Program-made: the position numbers and the translations under genes
Assembly: GCA_963803155.1 (NCBI GenBank)
Contig: CAWDMN010000085.1
Coordinates: 119,398 to 183,397, forward strand
Direction of reading: 5' to 3'
Source of the DNA: CAWDMN01 sp963803155
Lineage (GTDB): Bacteria; Acidobacteriota; Terriglobia; Versatilivoradales; Versatilivoraceae
Length of the DNA: 64,000 nt
Notes under the pieces: generated by a model
Seen by the model: only the letters and a program-made list of their open reading frames with translations
Told to the model about the DNA's origin: nothing
Database searches by the model: none
In this document: positions 17,009 to 25,186 of the stretch, in pieces
Layout: the number at the start of each line of letters is the position of its first letter
Position numbering within the stretch: position 1 is the first letter of the stretch

Positions 17009-17776
17009 ATGCGGAACAGAATTTGCTCTGCTTTGTTTTGGATTTTCCTGATGACGGCTTTCTCCTGGGGGCAAAGCGCCGAAGTGCAGCAGTGGTTCAC
17101 GGAAGGGAATCATGCCTATGCACAAGCCAATTACCCTGTGGCGGTGGAGGCCTATTCCAAAATTATTAACACCGGGTTTGAGAACGAAGGGGTCCTCTTT
17201 AATTTAGGAAATGCTTATTTCAAGCAGAATCAAGTGGGATTGGCCATTTATTGTTATGAGAAAGCACTCAGGATTTCGCCCGCCTCGGCTGAAATTCAGG
17301 ACAACCTCCAATTTGCCCGGAGCCGGATCGTCGACAAAATCGAGACTCCTTCAGAAAACATCTTTGTCCATGCAGTCAAACGTTTCTTTGGTCTGCTATC
17401 CATCAACCAGGAAACCGGTTTGGTTCTCTTTCTCTCGCTCTTTGGAGGCATCTGTCTGCTCGTTCGCCTTTTTGGATTCCTCCCCCAATGGCGTTCTCTT
17501 TTGCTCAGCTTGGCCGCAACTTTTCTTCTGCTTTCCATGATTTGGGGGACTTCCAATGCTATCCGGATTTTTCAATTCACTCACGAGAAGGGCGCCATCC
17601 TTTTGGCGGATAAGGTGGATATACTGAGCGGTCCGTCCGCGGGGAATCCGGTGTTGTTCTCTCTTCATGAAGGGACGCGGGTGGAGGTTCGCCAAGAAGC
17701 GGGTGAATGGTCACTCATCAGCCTTCCTAATGGCTGGAGCGGTTGGGTGATGAAGGATCGGATGGGCATAATCTGA
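17009..17776 (+). CDS. BatE-like TPR and SH3 membrane protein
   Basis: A 255-residue protein closing the Bat locus. A signal peptide (ICSALFWIFLMTAFSWGQSA) leads into TPR helices (WFTEGNHAYAQANYPVAVEAY; VLFNLGNAYFKQNQVGLAIY; residues about 25-105). Two membrane helices come next (TGLVLFLSLFGGICLLVRLFG and LLLSLAATFLLLSMIWGT), then a small bacterial SH3 domain (DILSGPSAGNPVLFSLHEGTRVEV...WSGWVMKD). This order is typical of BatE. GAAGGG sits ahead of the ATG at 17009; a TTG two codons earlier is in frame. TPR and SH3 parts suggest a scaffold binding periplasmic partners or peptidoglycan (inference). Confidence 0.85.
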   Translation: MRNRICSALFWIFLMTAFSWGQSAEVQQWFTEGNHAYAQANYPVAVEAYSKIINTGFENEGVLFNLGNAYFKQNQVGLAIYCYEKALRISPASAEIQDNLQFARSRIVDKIETPSENIFVHAVKRFFGLLSINQETGLVLFLSLFGGICLLVRLFGFLPQWRSLLLSLAATFLLLSMIWGTSNAIRIFQFTHEKGAILLADKVDILSGPSAGNPVLFSLHEGTRVEVRQEAGEWSLISLPNGWSGWVMKDRMGII

Positions 17777-17850
17777 AGCCGAATGACGCGCAGAAAAGTC
17801 GCGTGTCCTGGCATGTCCAAATTTTGCACTCAAATGCGATTCTCGGCAGA

Positions 17851-18510
17851 TCATTTTTGTTGCAAATTTGAAGACTGGCCATAACGAATTGCGCGGGCTT
17901 CAGGGAGATAAAGTTGATCTTTTTCCGCCGTCCCGGAAATGAGTTCGTTTTCCACATGATCAACGCCCAGGACTGTAATCATCAAATTGGCGGACTCATC
18001 CATTTTGATGAATCCTTTTTCCTTCAGATACCAGAGTGAGAAGTCCAAGTGGTTGATGGGGGAGCCCACCAACTCCGCCAGAACAATCAGATTCACTTCA
18101 GGTTCCTGTGGGTGATTGCGGCGCACATCGTAGAGTGCCAGCAGCAACAGGCGTCTCAATTCTCGTTCGGTTATCCTGGGAAAAAGGTCGGCTTCCGGTT
18201 CCTCCTTGTTGGTCAATTGTTGAAATTTCATGGCAAAAGGGCCCGGGCCAGTCTGTCCAAGCGTGGGCAGAGGTCCAGGCGTTTTTGCCATCTGACGTGA
18301 ATACTCCTGGTCATATTGCATGCGTTGGGCCGGATCAGAAAGCACACCATAAGCTTTTAGGACTTTTTTGAATTTATCCTCATCGCCAGTCTGTTTATGG
18401 TCTGGATGATACAGTGCAGCCAGAAGCCGGTAGGCCTTATTGATCATCAGTTGGTCTGCACGCGGGCTGAGTTGCAGGACTTCATATAAATTTTCAAAAG
18501 GTTCTTTCAT
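17851..18510 (-). CDS. J-domain protein with winged-helix-like C-terminus
   Basis: A 219-residue cytoplasmic protein. Residues 6-72 form a J domain (NLYEVLQLSPRADQLMINKAYR, then the HPD tripeptide at 35-37 and LKAYGVLSDPAQRMQYD), so it should stimulate a DnaK partner. It lacks the Gly/Phe region, zinc centre and client domain of true DnaJ. Instead residues about 115-190 (LRRLLLLALYDVRRNHPQ, LAELVGSPINHLDFSLWYL, KEKGFIKMDESANLMITVLG) look like a winged-helix fold. The ATG at 18510 follows a G-rich tract and GAACGAAAAG; a TTG at 18531 is possible but poor. The gene stands alone, convergent with the Bat locus. The client is unknown. Confidence 0.8.
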   Translation of the reverse strand: MKEPFENLYEVLQLSPRADQLMINKAYRLLAALYHPDHKQTGDEDKFKKVLKAYGVLSDPAQRMQYDQEYSRQMAKTPGPLPTLGQTGPGPFAMKFQQLTNKEEPEADLFPRITERELRRLLLLALYDVRRNHPQEPEVNLIVLAELVGSPINHLDFSLWYLKEKGFIKMDESANLMITVLGVDHVENELISGTAEKDQLYLPEARAIRYGQSSNLQQK

Positions 18511-18711
18511 CTTTTCGTTCACCCCCCCCAAGTGGGTATTTACTCAACTCGGCCAGCCCGCCATACAATGGCTGATTTCACAATAATTGGCGCGTCCGCC
18601 AAGAGCACATAAAATATATCGACAATGTCGAGACGGGACTTCATTTAAAAGCCCGAGATGGAAGAGTGATCAGCCCTGCGAAATGGGAGTGATCGACTCT
18701 CTCTCAATCCC

Positions 18712-19581
18712 TCAATGTGGGAACCCCTTTGCCAGGACGCCCGCAAAGAATAAAAGACAGATGGTGGAGTTATAGGAAAGATGAATGAGGAAGCAAGGCA
18801 GCACTGAACCCGTGAGAGCACGCACAGTCGACAAAGTAAGGCCTACGCCAAAGATCAACGCGGTCCCAGCCCAACTGCCCCAGAGTTGGCTGACATGCAG
18901 CAAAGCGAAAAGGGAACCCGTCAGGATAATGGCTCCAAACTGTCCCCAGGCAATTTTTTCCAAAAAAGAGGTGGAATCATCCCGTCGGGCTGAGTCCCAC
19001 CATTGAGTAAATCGCCTCTCGAAGACCGGATAGATGAATCCCCGGAACAGGATTTCTTCCACAAAAGGGGCCACCAGCACTCCCAGCGTCGCATATAGCG
19101 TAATCGTAATGGGATGTTGGAGCAACCGCTCCACGGGGGGAGGTTCGGAGGGTGGGAAAAGAGTGGAAACAATCAAGACCAAAATCGCCAAGCCTATTCC
19201 CAACGAGACAAAATTTCCCCACGATCTCAGAGGAGATCCCTTCCAGTGAATCGAGGCGAAAAAGGGGGAATCATACTTCAAGACAATGGTCAGCAGAATG
19301 TAGGATAAAATTACTCCGTCCAGCAATACCTGGAATAGCAGGAGTGTGACACCTTCACTGGCGGGGTGCCTAAGCAATTGTGCCCAGAAATGAAGTTTTG
19401 TCTGGAGCAGATGGCTGGCGGCACGTCCCATCGTCCCTACCACCAGGATCGAAAAGGATGTAAAGAAGGCCAAAAAAAGGATGTCCCAGCCATTCCAGAC
19501 CGGGAAAACCGGGCTCTTCGCGGGTTCTGAAGAAGATGCAATGGTCTCGGTTAGAGGAAGATGTTCGGATTCAAAATTCAT
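18712..19581 (-). CDS. CPBP family intramembrane metalloprotease (CAAX-type)
   Basis: A 289-residue multi-spanning membrane protein of the CAAX protease/bacteriocin-processing (Abi) family. The three active-site motifs are in place: EEILFR (two Glu and Arg), FALLHV (His) and HLSYN near the C-terminus. About seven hydrophobic helices are visible, for example ILFLAFFTSFSILVVGTMG and FVSLGIGLAILVLIVSTLF. The ATG at 19581 lies inside the end of the upstream gene, overlapping it by 11 bases, so the pair is coupled. An in-frame TTG at 19596 is the alternative start. Substrates of bacterial members are mostly unknown. Confidence 0.87.
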   Translation of the reverse strand: MNFESEHLPLTETIASSSEPAKSPVFPVWNGWDILFLAFFTSFSILVVGTMGRAASHLLQTKLHFWAQLLRHPASEGVTLLLFQVLLDGVILSYILLTIVLKYDSPFFASIHWKGSPLRSWGNFVSLGIGLAILVLIVSTLFPPSEPPPVERLLQHPITITLYATLGVLVAPFVEEILFRGFIYPVFERRFTQWWDSARRDDSTSFLEKIAWGQFGAIILTGSLFALLHVSQLWGSWAGTALIFGVGLTLSTVRALTGSVLPCFLIHLSYNSTICLLFFAGVLAKGFPH

Positions 19582-20515
19582 CGGATGCTTTCTCAATTAA
19601 AGTGGCCGCCAAAAGCGGTAAGAGTATCTCATGATGACCCGTCAGTGCAATGCCCTGTCCGGATTTTGCGGTGGGGCGCTGAACTACATTTTGGGTGGGC
19701 CGGTAATGTTGAATGAAGTCAAGGTTGGCCGTGGTAAAGTCTTCCAAGGGATTCCCCAGGTTCCGAACCATATTAACTGCTTTTAAAAAGACTTCAGGAA
19801 GCAGAACGGCCGATCCCCAATTGAGATAAATCCCCCCGGCATGAAGATCTTTCACGATGGAGGTCAGCAAGCGGAAATCCCGCAAACTGGCTTTTCCCAG
19901 CACGCCCCCATCAGCGGAAGGGTGGTTATGAATGATGTCAGTTCCGATGGCAATATGGACGGTGACCGGGATGTGGCGCTGGTAGGCCGCCGCCATCAGG
20001 CTAAATGGGGCAAAGGGGAATTGAGGGGGATTCTCATGGATGTAATGCCCCCAGGCTTCCCCGGCCCCCATCTCTTTTTCCACGCCTTGAGAAAGAGCAT
20101 GATTCATCCCCTGGGCGGTCTCTTCGCTCGTGCCAAAATCGCCGGAGTTCAATTCCTGCTTTACATCTTCAGACGTGGCCCCCGCCAGGGCGATTTCGAA
20201 ATCGTGAATAGCGGCGGCTCCATTCATGGCAATGGCAGTGATAAAATGCCGATCCATTAAATCGATGAGGATAGGAGCAAGACCGCACTTGATGACATGG
20301 CCTCCCATTCCCCAAATGATGGCTCTCTTCTTCCGTTGTGCCTTGAGAATGAGATCCACCAGGGCTCCAAAATCACGTCCAGCCAATATCCCGGGCAACG
20401 ACTCCATCAAGCCAGCCACTCCGCTCCCTTTTGCGTAAGGGTGGGCGAAGGCTTCCAGCTGGATCTTGCTCCGTCGATCCCGTATGGAGCGTCCACGCAT
20501 TTGGGAAATATCCAT
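19571..20515 (-). CDS. Conserved protein of unknown function, deoxyhypusine-synthase-like
   Basis: A 314-residue soluble protein. Conserved-looking blocks are AIIWGMGGHVIKCGLAP near residue 60, IAMNGAAAIHDFEIALAGATSEDV near 90, VTVHIAIGTDIIHNHPSADGG near 175, GGIYLNWGSAVLLPEVFLKA and LTGHHEILLPLL at the end. The Gly/His-rich nucleotide-fold look and NGA.IHD pattern remind me of the deoxyhypusine synthase superfamily (NAD- and spermidine-using), but this is a weak recollection and catalysis is unproven. The ATG at 20515 is chosen because sequence upstream of about 20600 belongs to a dispersed repeat; an ATG at 20539 is also possible. It overlaps the CPBP protease gene, implying cotranscription. 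Confidence 0.7.
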   Translation of the reverse strand: MDISQMRGRSIRDRRSKIQLEAFAHPYAKGSGVAGLMESLPGILAGRDFGALVDLILKAQRKKRAIIWGMGGHVIKCGLAPILIDLMDRHFITAIAMNGAAAIHDFEIALAGATSEDVKQELNSGDFGTSEETAQGMNHALSQGVEKEMGAGEAWGHYIHENPPQFPFAPFSLMAAAYQRHIPVTVHIAIGTDIIHNHPSADGGVLGKASLRDFRLLTSIVKDLHAGGIYLNWGSAVLLPEVFLKAVNMVRNLGNPLEDFTTANLDFIQHYRPTQNVVQRPTAKSGQGIALTGHHEILLPLLAATLIEKASDEF

Positions 20516-20600
20516 CGGTCGATAATCGTACGCGCACATGGATGAATTATGGTGAGCCCCGCCGATTAATGCAATCCATTTTTGAACACTACCAGAGGCC

Positions 20601-20678
20601 TGCTGAAGCTGGGAGGTTTGCCCTCCCGTGCAATCTATCCCTTGGCGCACTCTCGATCATGTCGCACTTTAAATTACA
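20601..20678 (-). repeat. Family B element, partial copy 3
   Basis: Read on the minus strand this stretch begins TGTAATTTAAAGTGCGACAT. It continues through GAGAGTGCGCCAAGGGAT and GCACGGGAGGGC, parallel to the left half of the element at 32607-32742. Only one terminal repeat is recognisable. It lies just upstream of the deoxyhypusine-synthase-like gene and would be read as a false N-terminal extension of it. Confidence 0.65.
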
Positions 20679-20721
20679 GCCCGCGACATGCTGTGCTGGG
20701 TCAATTCCCGCATAATTCTGC

Positions 20722-20727
20722 TATAAT
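20722..20727 (+). promoter_or_regulatory. Candidate -10 box for the two-component operon
   Basis: A perfect TATAAT lies about 60 bases upstream of the histidine-kinase ATG. The matching -35 region is poor (TCAATT with 15-base spacing), so this is only a candidate housekeeping promoter. Confidence 0.35.
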
Positions 20728-20784
20728 TGACGCTCAGAATGAAAATGTGAATTATTGAAATCGTCCTTGTTCCCACGATTTAAC

Positions 20785-22287
20785 ATGAGATTCTTCGAGT
20801 TCCATCAAGAACAAAAACTGAACCTCCGGCTGGAAATACTACTGATGGTCCCTGTCATCATGTTCTGTGCTTTGGCTATCTGGGGAGCCTGGAAAACTCA
20901 TGAGACACTCTCTCGCTTGCAGCGGGACTATTTGCGAAACCAGGCACTTTTGATTGCCTCCTCCATCGAAAGTGCGTTGCGTCAATCGAATTTTGTCAGG
21001 CCTTCGTCCCAATCCTTGAATGATAGCTGGAACGATATTTCGAACCTCGAAGGAAAGCGGAGGGAGCTGGCTTTCAAAGAAAGCGGCAAAAAATCGCCGC
21101 AGTCTGCCGGGACTGACGGTCAAGATGATCAGCAACTTGGTTTGAAGGGACCAAAACCTCAGCCCAAGGCTTCCAATGAAGAAATCTGGTCAGAGAAATT
21201 GGACTCCGTGCTTTCCGATTTTGCCTTGGATTCCGCTGAAATCTGTGTCATCAATTCAGCCCGCCAAATTCTTTACCACACCGAGCCCCAGAGACGGGGG
21301 AAGATTCTGGACGATCCGGACTTGGAGGCAATTCTTCAGGCACGCAGGCTATACCAGGACCGAGTTCTTACAAGAGGGGGGAAGTCTTTTTATCAGCTTC
21401 TTCTTCCTTATTACTCGCCTGTTGAAGCGAAACATCAGCCTGAAGGCGCCTCTGCCGCTGGTCCCCTGGTCATTATGGTTTCTTTGGAGACCAGCCTTGC
21501 CGACTTCATTCTCTATCCCGGAAAGATCAACTTAGTCCTGGTGGGCATCGCCTGCATTGTTCTGCTGATTTTGTGGTTTGTGTCACGGAAATATTTTCAG
21601 CGATTTTTAGTTTTGCGAAACAGGGAGGCGGAAACACGCAAGTGGGCGTTGTTGGGGGAAATGGCGGCAACGCTTGCTCATGAGATAAGGAATCCTCTCG
21701 GTGCAGTCAAAGGATTGGCCCAGCTTTTGCGGGAAGGCCGACAGAGCGTGGAAAGCCAGCATCAGTACCTGAGTGTGATCGTGGAGGAGTCTCAGCGCCT
21801 GGAAAAGCTGGTGTCGGATTTGTTGTTATTTGCCAAGCCCGTCTCCCCGGAGAAGCGTGAATTTGAGTTGGATTCGTTGATTGATGATTTGCGTCTCTTC
21901 TTCCTGCCGGAATTGGAAAAACATCAAATTCATTTTGTATACGCTCCCAAGCAAAATGCCACTTTGTTTGCGGGAGATTATGAATTGATGCGCAGGGTCC
22001 TGATCAATCTCATTGAAAATGCCCTGCAAGCCATGCCGGATGGGGGCAGACTTCAGATAGAATCGGAAATGAATCCCGATGGCTTATCTCTCAAAATTGA
22101 AGATGAAGGGACAGGTGTTCCGGCGGAGGCTGGTCAATTGTTCGAACCTTTCTTTACCACCAAGGCGGCGGGCACGGGACTTGGCTTGGCGATCAGCCGC
22201 CAGATTGTCAGTGCCATGAAAGGGGATCTTGTCTTGGAAAAACGCGCCGAAAAAGGAACCCGGTGCATTGTGAATTTTCCTGCTTGA
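20785..22287 (+). CDS. Membrane sensor histidine kinase (NtrB/ZraS type)
   Basis: A 500-residue two-component sensor. Membrane helices at about 17-40 (LMVPVIMFCALAIWGAW) and 248-270 (LVLVGIACIVLLILWFVS) enclose a periplasmic sensing domain of about 200 residues that includes a Lys/Gln-rich stretch. The kinase part has the phosphorylated H299 in LAHEIRNPLGAVKG, the N box NLIENALQAMP, the G1 box DEGTGVP and the G2 box GTGLGLAI. No PAS domain stands between membrane and kinase. The partner regulator starts 57 bases downstream. The start is the ATG at 20785 or a TTG at 20755, neither with a clear ribosome site. The stimulus is unknown; the layout recalls metal- or envelope-stress sensors. Confidence 0.92.
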   Translation: MRFFEFHQEQKLNLRLEILLMVPVIMFCALAIWGAWKTHETLSRLQRDYLRNQALLIASSIESALRQSNFVRPSSQSLNDSWNDISNLEGKRRELAFKESGKKSPQSAGTDGQDDQQLGLKGPKPQPKASNEEIWSEKLDSVLSDFALDSAEICVINSARQILYHTEPQRRGKILDDPDLEAILQARRLYQDRVLTRGGKSFYQLLLPYYSPVEAKHQPEGASAAGPLVIMVSLETSLADFILYPGKINLVLVGIACIVLLILWFVSRKYFQRFLVLRNREAETRKWALLGEMAATLAHEIRNPLGAVKGLAQLLREGRQSVESQHQYLSVIVEESQRLEKLVSDLLLFAKPVSPEKREFELDSLIDDLRLFFLPELEKHQIHFVYAPKQNATLFAGDYELMRRVLINLIENALQAMPDGGRLQIESEMNPDGLSLKIEDEGTGVPAEAGQLFEPFFTTKAAGTGLGLAISRQIVSAMKGDLVLEKRAEKGTRCIVNFPA

Positions 22288-22344
22288 TGGCCTCTCATCG
22301 CGTTATAGGTTCATTTCAGCGCTCAAATAGGAACACATCAATCT

Positions 22345-23682
22345 ATGAGAATAAATCCACGTCACTCTATTTTGGTGGTCGACGATGAGTCATCGATGCG
22401 TCTGCTGCTTTCCGGAATCCTGGAAGGAGAAGGGTATCAGGTTACTCCCGCGCCGGACGGGCAAACCGCTTTGGAACTGATCCGTCGCCGAAAATTTGAT
22501 CTTGTCTTGAGCGATTTGCGGATGCCCGGATTGGATGGATTATCTCTTCTGAAGTTGGTAAAGGAACAAACCCCCGAAACCGCGGTGATTATCCTCACCG
22601 CCTATGGCTCCGTAGAAAATGCCGTAGAAACCATGAAAGCGGGGGCTGCGGATTACCTGACCAAGCCGCTGAAAAATCCGGATGAGCTTCGATTGTTGGT
22701 AGAGCGGGTCTTTGGAGAAAGGCGTCTTTGCAATCAGACAGAAATTTTATTGGAAGAAGCCGGACGACAATTCCCCTGCAATGCTGTCGTGACTCGCCAC
22801 CCGGCGATGCAAAGAGCGTTGGAATTGGTTCGCCAGGTGGCTTCCACGGACACCACGGTCCTAATTCAAGGGGAAAGTGGAACAGGCAAGGAGTTGATTG
22901 CCCGTTGTCTGCATGCGGCCAGCCCGAGGGCTCGGGAGGCATTTGTCGCGGTCAATTGTGCCGCTTTGGCTCCTGCTTTACTGGAAAGCGAATTGTTCGG
23001 CCACGAAAAAGGAGCCTTTACCGGTGCTGTCGCCCGGCATCTGGGCCGATTCGAACGGGCTCATGGTGGGACATTATTCCTGGATGAGATCGGAGAGTTG
23101 GATCTCTCCCTTCAGGCCAAACTCCTGCGAGTGGTCCAGGAAAGACAGTTTGAACGCGTGGGAGGAGACAAATTAATTTCCGTGGATGTGAGGATTGTGA
23201 CTGCCACGAACAGGGATTTAGCGGAATTGATGCGCAGCCGGAAATTTCGGGAAGATTTGTATTATCGGATTAGCACCTTCCCGATTCATCTTCCTCCTCT
23301 GCGAGAGAGACTTGAAGATATCCCCGCCTTGGCTGAATTCCTTCTCAATAAGATCGCGGCTCGTTTAGGTCGTTCGCCCAAGAAATTGACGCCTGAAAGC
23401 ATGCAAGCATTGCGAAATTATCCCTGGCCGGGCAATGTGCGGGAATTGGAGAATGTCTTGGAGCGGGCATTGATCGTTGCTTCCAGTGACCTGATCATTC
23501 CCCAGGACCTGCCATTTCAAAGCCTGGTTCGGGAAGAAGCCCCTAAGACACTGGCCGAAGTTGAAAAGCGGACTATTCTGGCTGTCTTGAAAGCCAACCA
23601 GGGGAATCAGCGTCAGACCGCGGATCAACTAGGAATCAGTCTAAGAACCCTCCAATACCGCCTCCGCGAGTATGGACTCTGA
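22345..23682 (+). CDS. Sigma-54-dependent NtrC-family response regulator
   Basis: A 445-residue activator of sigma-54 promoters. The receiver domain has the acidic pair D13-D14 and the phosphorylation site D57 in SDLRMPG. The AAA+ domain has Walker A GESGTGKE, the sigma-54-contacting GAFTGA loop, Walker B GGTLFLDEIGEL and the R-finger region FREDLYYRI. A Fis-type helix-turn-helix ends it (NQRQTADQLGISLRTLQYRLREYGL, shown here only as the last 25 positions' motif region). It is paired with the sensor kinase upstream. A clear sigma-54 promoter lies 170 bases downstream of its stop, so the next gene is the obvious target. Confidence 0.95.
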   Translation: MRINPRHSILVVDDESSMRLLLSGILEGEGYQVTPAPDGQTALELIRRRKFDLVLSDLRMPGLDGLSLLKLVKEQTPETAVIILTAYGSVENAVETMKAGAADYLTKPLKNPDELRLLVERVFGERRLCNQTEILLEEAGRQFPCNAVVTRHPAMQRALELVRQVASTDTTVLIQGESGTGKELIARCLHAASPRAREAFVAVNCAALAPALLESELFGHEKGAFTGAVARHLGRFERAHGGTLFLDEIGELDLSLQAKLLRVVQERQFERVGGDKLISVDVRIVTATNRDLAELMRSRKFREDLYYRISTFPIHLPPLRERLEDIPALAEFLLNKIAARLGRSPKKLTPESMQALRNYPWPGNVRELENVLERALIVASSDLIIPQDLPFQSLVREEAPKTLAEVEKRTILAVLKANQGNQRQTADQLGISLRTLQYRLREYGL

Positions 23683-23848
23683 ATGCCTTCCCCCAGGAAA
23701 GAAGACATGCAGATTGTGCACAGGTTTTTTCCTCAATGTGCAGGATTTGCGTCTTCTAACTTTCCTAAAAACTGAACCATCTGCGATTTCTGAGTCCAAT
23801 CCATTATGAGTATGCGGCTTAAGAGCAATCTCCTTTTGATAAAATTCC

Positions 23849-23864
23849 TGGCCCTCTTCTTGCA
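23849..23864 (+). promoter_or_regulatory. Sigma-54 (-24/-12) promoter
   Basis: TGGCCCTCTTCTTGCA matches the TGGCAC-N5-TTGCA consensus with the obligatory GG and GC dinucleotides exactly ten bases apart. It lies 43 bases upstream of the ATG at 23907 and directly after a gene for an NtrC-type activator, the class of protein such promoters need. The activator's binding sites would be expected between 23690 and 23800; I could not define them. Confidence 0.75.
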
Positions 23865-23906
23865 GGTTATAGAGGAGTAGCGCAATTAAATTAAAGGAGA
23901 TTTCAA

Positions 23907-24281
23907 ATGAAGAAAATGTGGTTTAGTTTAGCAGCATTCCTTCTCGTAACGAGTTTGTCTCCCTCTGATGGTGTTGTTCGGGTGTTTGCCCAAGCGAAGA
24001 AGACTCAAGATTCCAGTAAGCCTCCGGTTGCCTCAGTGCAGGCCAATTCGGGGCAATCTTTATTCTATTGTGATCGGAATAAAGATGGAATTTGCGATTA
24101 CTGTGGCCGGCTCGCCGGGAGCGGAGCTGGCTGGAGAGCTGCCGGTTCTCCATTCGGGACCGCCGTTCAAGGCAGAGGGCTCGGGCCAAGCCAAGGCTAC
24201 TGTCGCGGCAATGGGCGCGGAAGAGGGATGGGACGAGGTTGCCCCTGGCGCCAGCCAGTTCAATCACCACAACAGCAGTAA
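23907..24281 (+). CDS. Small exported Cys- and Gly-rich protein
   Basis: A 124-residue protein with a classical signal peptide (KKMWFSLAAFLLVTSLSP, cleavage probably after VFA near residue 31). The mature part has the motif FYCDRNKDGICDYCGR at about 52-67: an EF-hand-like DxNxDG calcium loop wrapped by three cysteines. A Gly/Arg-rich tail with two more cysteines (YCRGNGRGRGMGRGCPW) follows. AAAGGAG precedes the ATG at ideal distance. It is preceded by the sigma-54 promoter and the NtrC-type pair, so it is the likely regulated output. Metal binding in the periplasm is a reasonable guess; no enzyme domain is visible. Confidence 0.8.
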   Translation: MKKMWFSLAAFLLVTSLSPSDGVVRVFAQAKKTQDSSKPPVASVQANSGQSLFYCDRNKDGICDYCGRLAGSGAGWRAAGSPFGTAVQGRGLGPSQGYCRGNGRGRGMGRGCPWRQPVQSPQQQ

Positions 24282-24449
24282 CCAACGATATGATCAGGCA
24301 AAACCCACTGGGGAATCGGTGGAGGAGAATATTCGTTGAAATTCCGGCCAGGAGAATTTTCGCCAACAATCATGTGCGGGAATTTTTGTGGATTTTGCAA
24401 TGGACTCCTCAGAAAATCGCTGCCGTACGCATGACAATGGTCGCGGGCG

Positions 24450-24658
24450 TGTCCAAATCGCCCCTCACCCGGTCCGTCTGGTGACGGACCACCCTCTCCC
24501 CGCTGATGCGGGGCGAGGGCTGTACTTGGATGCATGTCCGCCCATGGCGGATGGTCCGATCCGCCTTTAGCGGAAAGGACCGGATGAGGGGGATGTTGAA
24601 TATTCCCATCCTCTTGTTGTGCCAGCCACGCTGGCATGAGTAGCTCCCTAGAAAATAG
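24450..24658. repeat. Hairpin block and tail repeat, family D, copy 1
   Basis: A chain of short hairpins (CCGTCTGGTGACGG, CCCCGCTGATGCGGGG, CCGCCCATGGCGG, CCGCCTTTAGCGG) is followed by a 75-base tail. The tail starts GGATGAGGGGGATGTTGAAT, contains GCCAGCCACGCTGGC and ends GGCATGAGTAGCTCC...GAAAAT. The same order recurs at 25905-26133. It does not encode protein and may act at the RNA level or be a REP-like element. Confidence 0.65.
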
Positions 24659-24846
24659 CGCGGATGGAGGCGGAGTGCCTTCACCCCGCCTGAGTTTGCC
24701 AAACGTGCTCAGACGGCCTGAGAGCAGGCCGCCTCCATCATCCCATTTTCATAATCTTGTTGTGCCAGCCGTGTTAATTAGAGCGGTTCCTCAGTCTTGA
24801 ATTAAGCATCATGGACCGGAAAGAGAATGTCTGTTATGAGGGATGC

Positions 24847-25052
24847 GATTCAAAGTCCGACGGGATTGAGAGTGTGACAAGGGATGGACTGCATGGGAGC
24901 GCAAGCCACCCGCTTAAGCGGATTTCGCCTGGCGATCCACCCGTTTGTGCCATCTCCAACCAAAACGGTTCGGCAGGAGCCTCACCCTCCCGGCTATTGC
25001 TCAGTTCAGCCATTCAACGAGACGGGTCCATACTGTCACACTTTGAATTGCA
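24847..25052. mobile_element. Inverted-repeat element, family B, copy 1
   Basis: About 206 bases bounded by GATTCAAAGTCCGACGGG and CACACTTTGAATTGC. The inside shares GAGAGTGTG.CAAGGGATGGA near the left end and CCTCCCGGCTATTGCTCAGT near the right with the copy at 32607-32742. It carries about 70 extra bases in the middle. Its terminal repeats are more decayed than those of copy 2. Non-coding. Confidence 0.7.
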
Positions 25053-25186
25053 CTCGTTTGTGAAGATCATGTTTCGGACCGCGGTGATATTTTGTAGAAT
25101 AACAAAGTTCCGATGCGCTCGTCCCGAAGATAAAACAGCGTCATGCTGCAACACTTCAAAAAGTCCTAATCAATAGGCATACACAA

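Larger units (their letters stand above)
24282..25186. other. Long repeat-filled intergenic region
   Basis: About 905 bases between two exported-protein genes. It holds short hairpins (24450-24600), a dispersed tail repeat (24582-24658, with partial echoes at 24403-24420 and 24744-24796), and the family B element at 24847-25052. Reading frames crossing it on either strand follow the repeats and show no protein-like composition. Confidence 0.6.

Noticed and set aside
19571..20515. A true deoxyhypusine synthase acting on an elongation factor
   Set aside because: The resemblance is limited to general nucleotide-fold motifs recalled from memory. The lysine and spermidine-site residues could not be confirmed, so no gene symbol is given.
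24282..24800. Possible CRISPR array from the regular short repeats
   Set aside because: The repeated units are hairpins of different sequence and spacing, with no constant repeat or similar-length unique spacers, and no cas genes are present.
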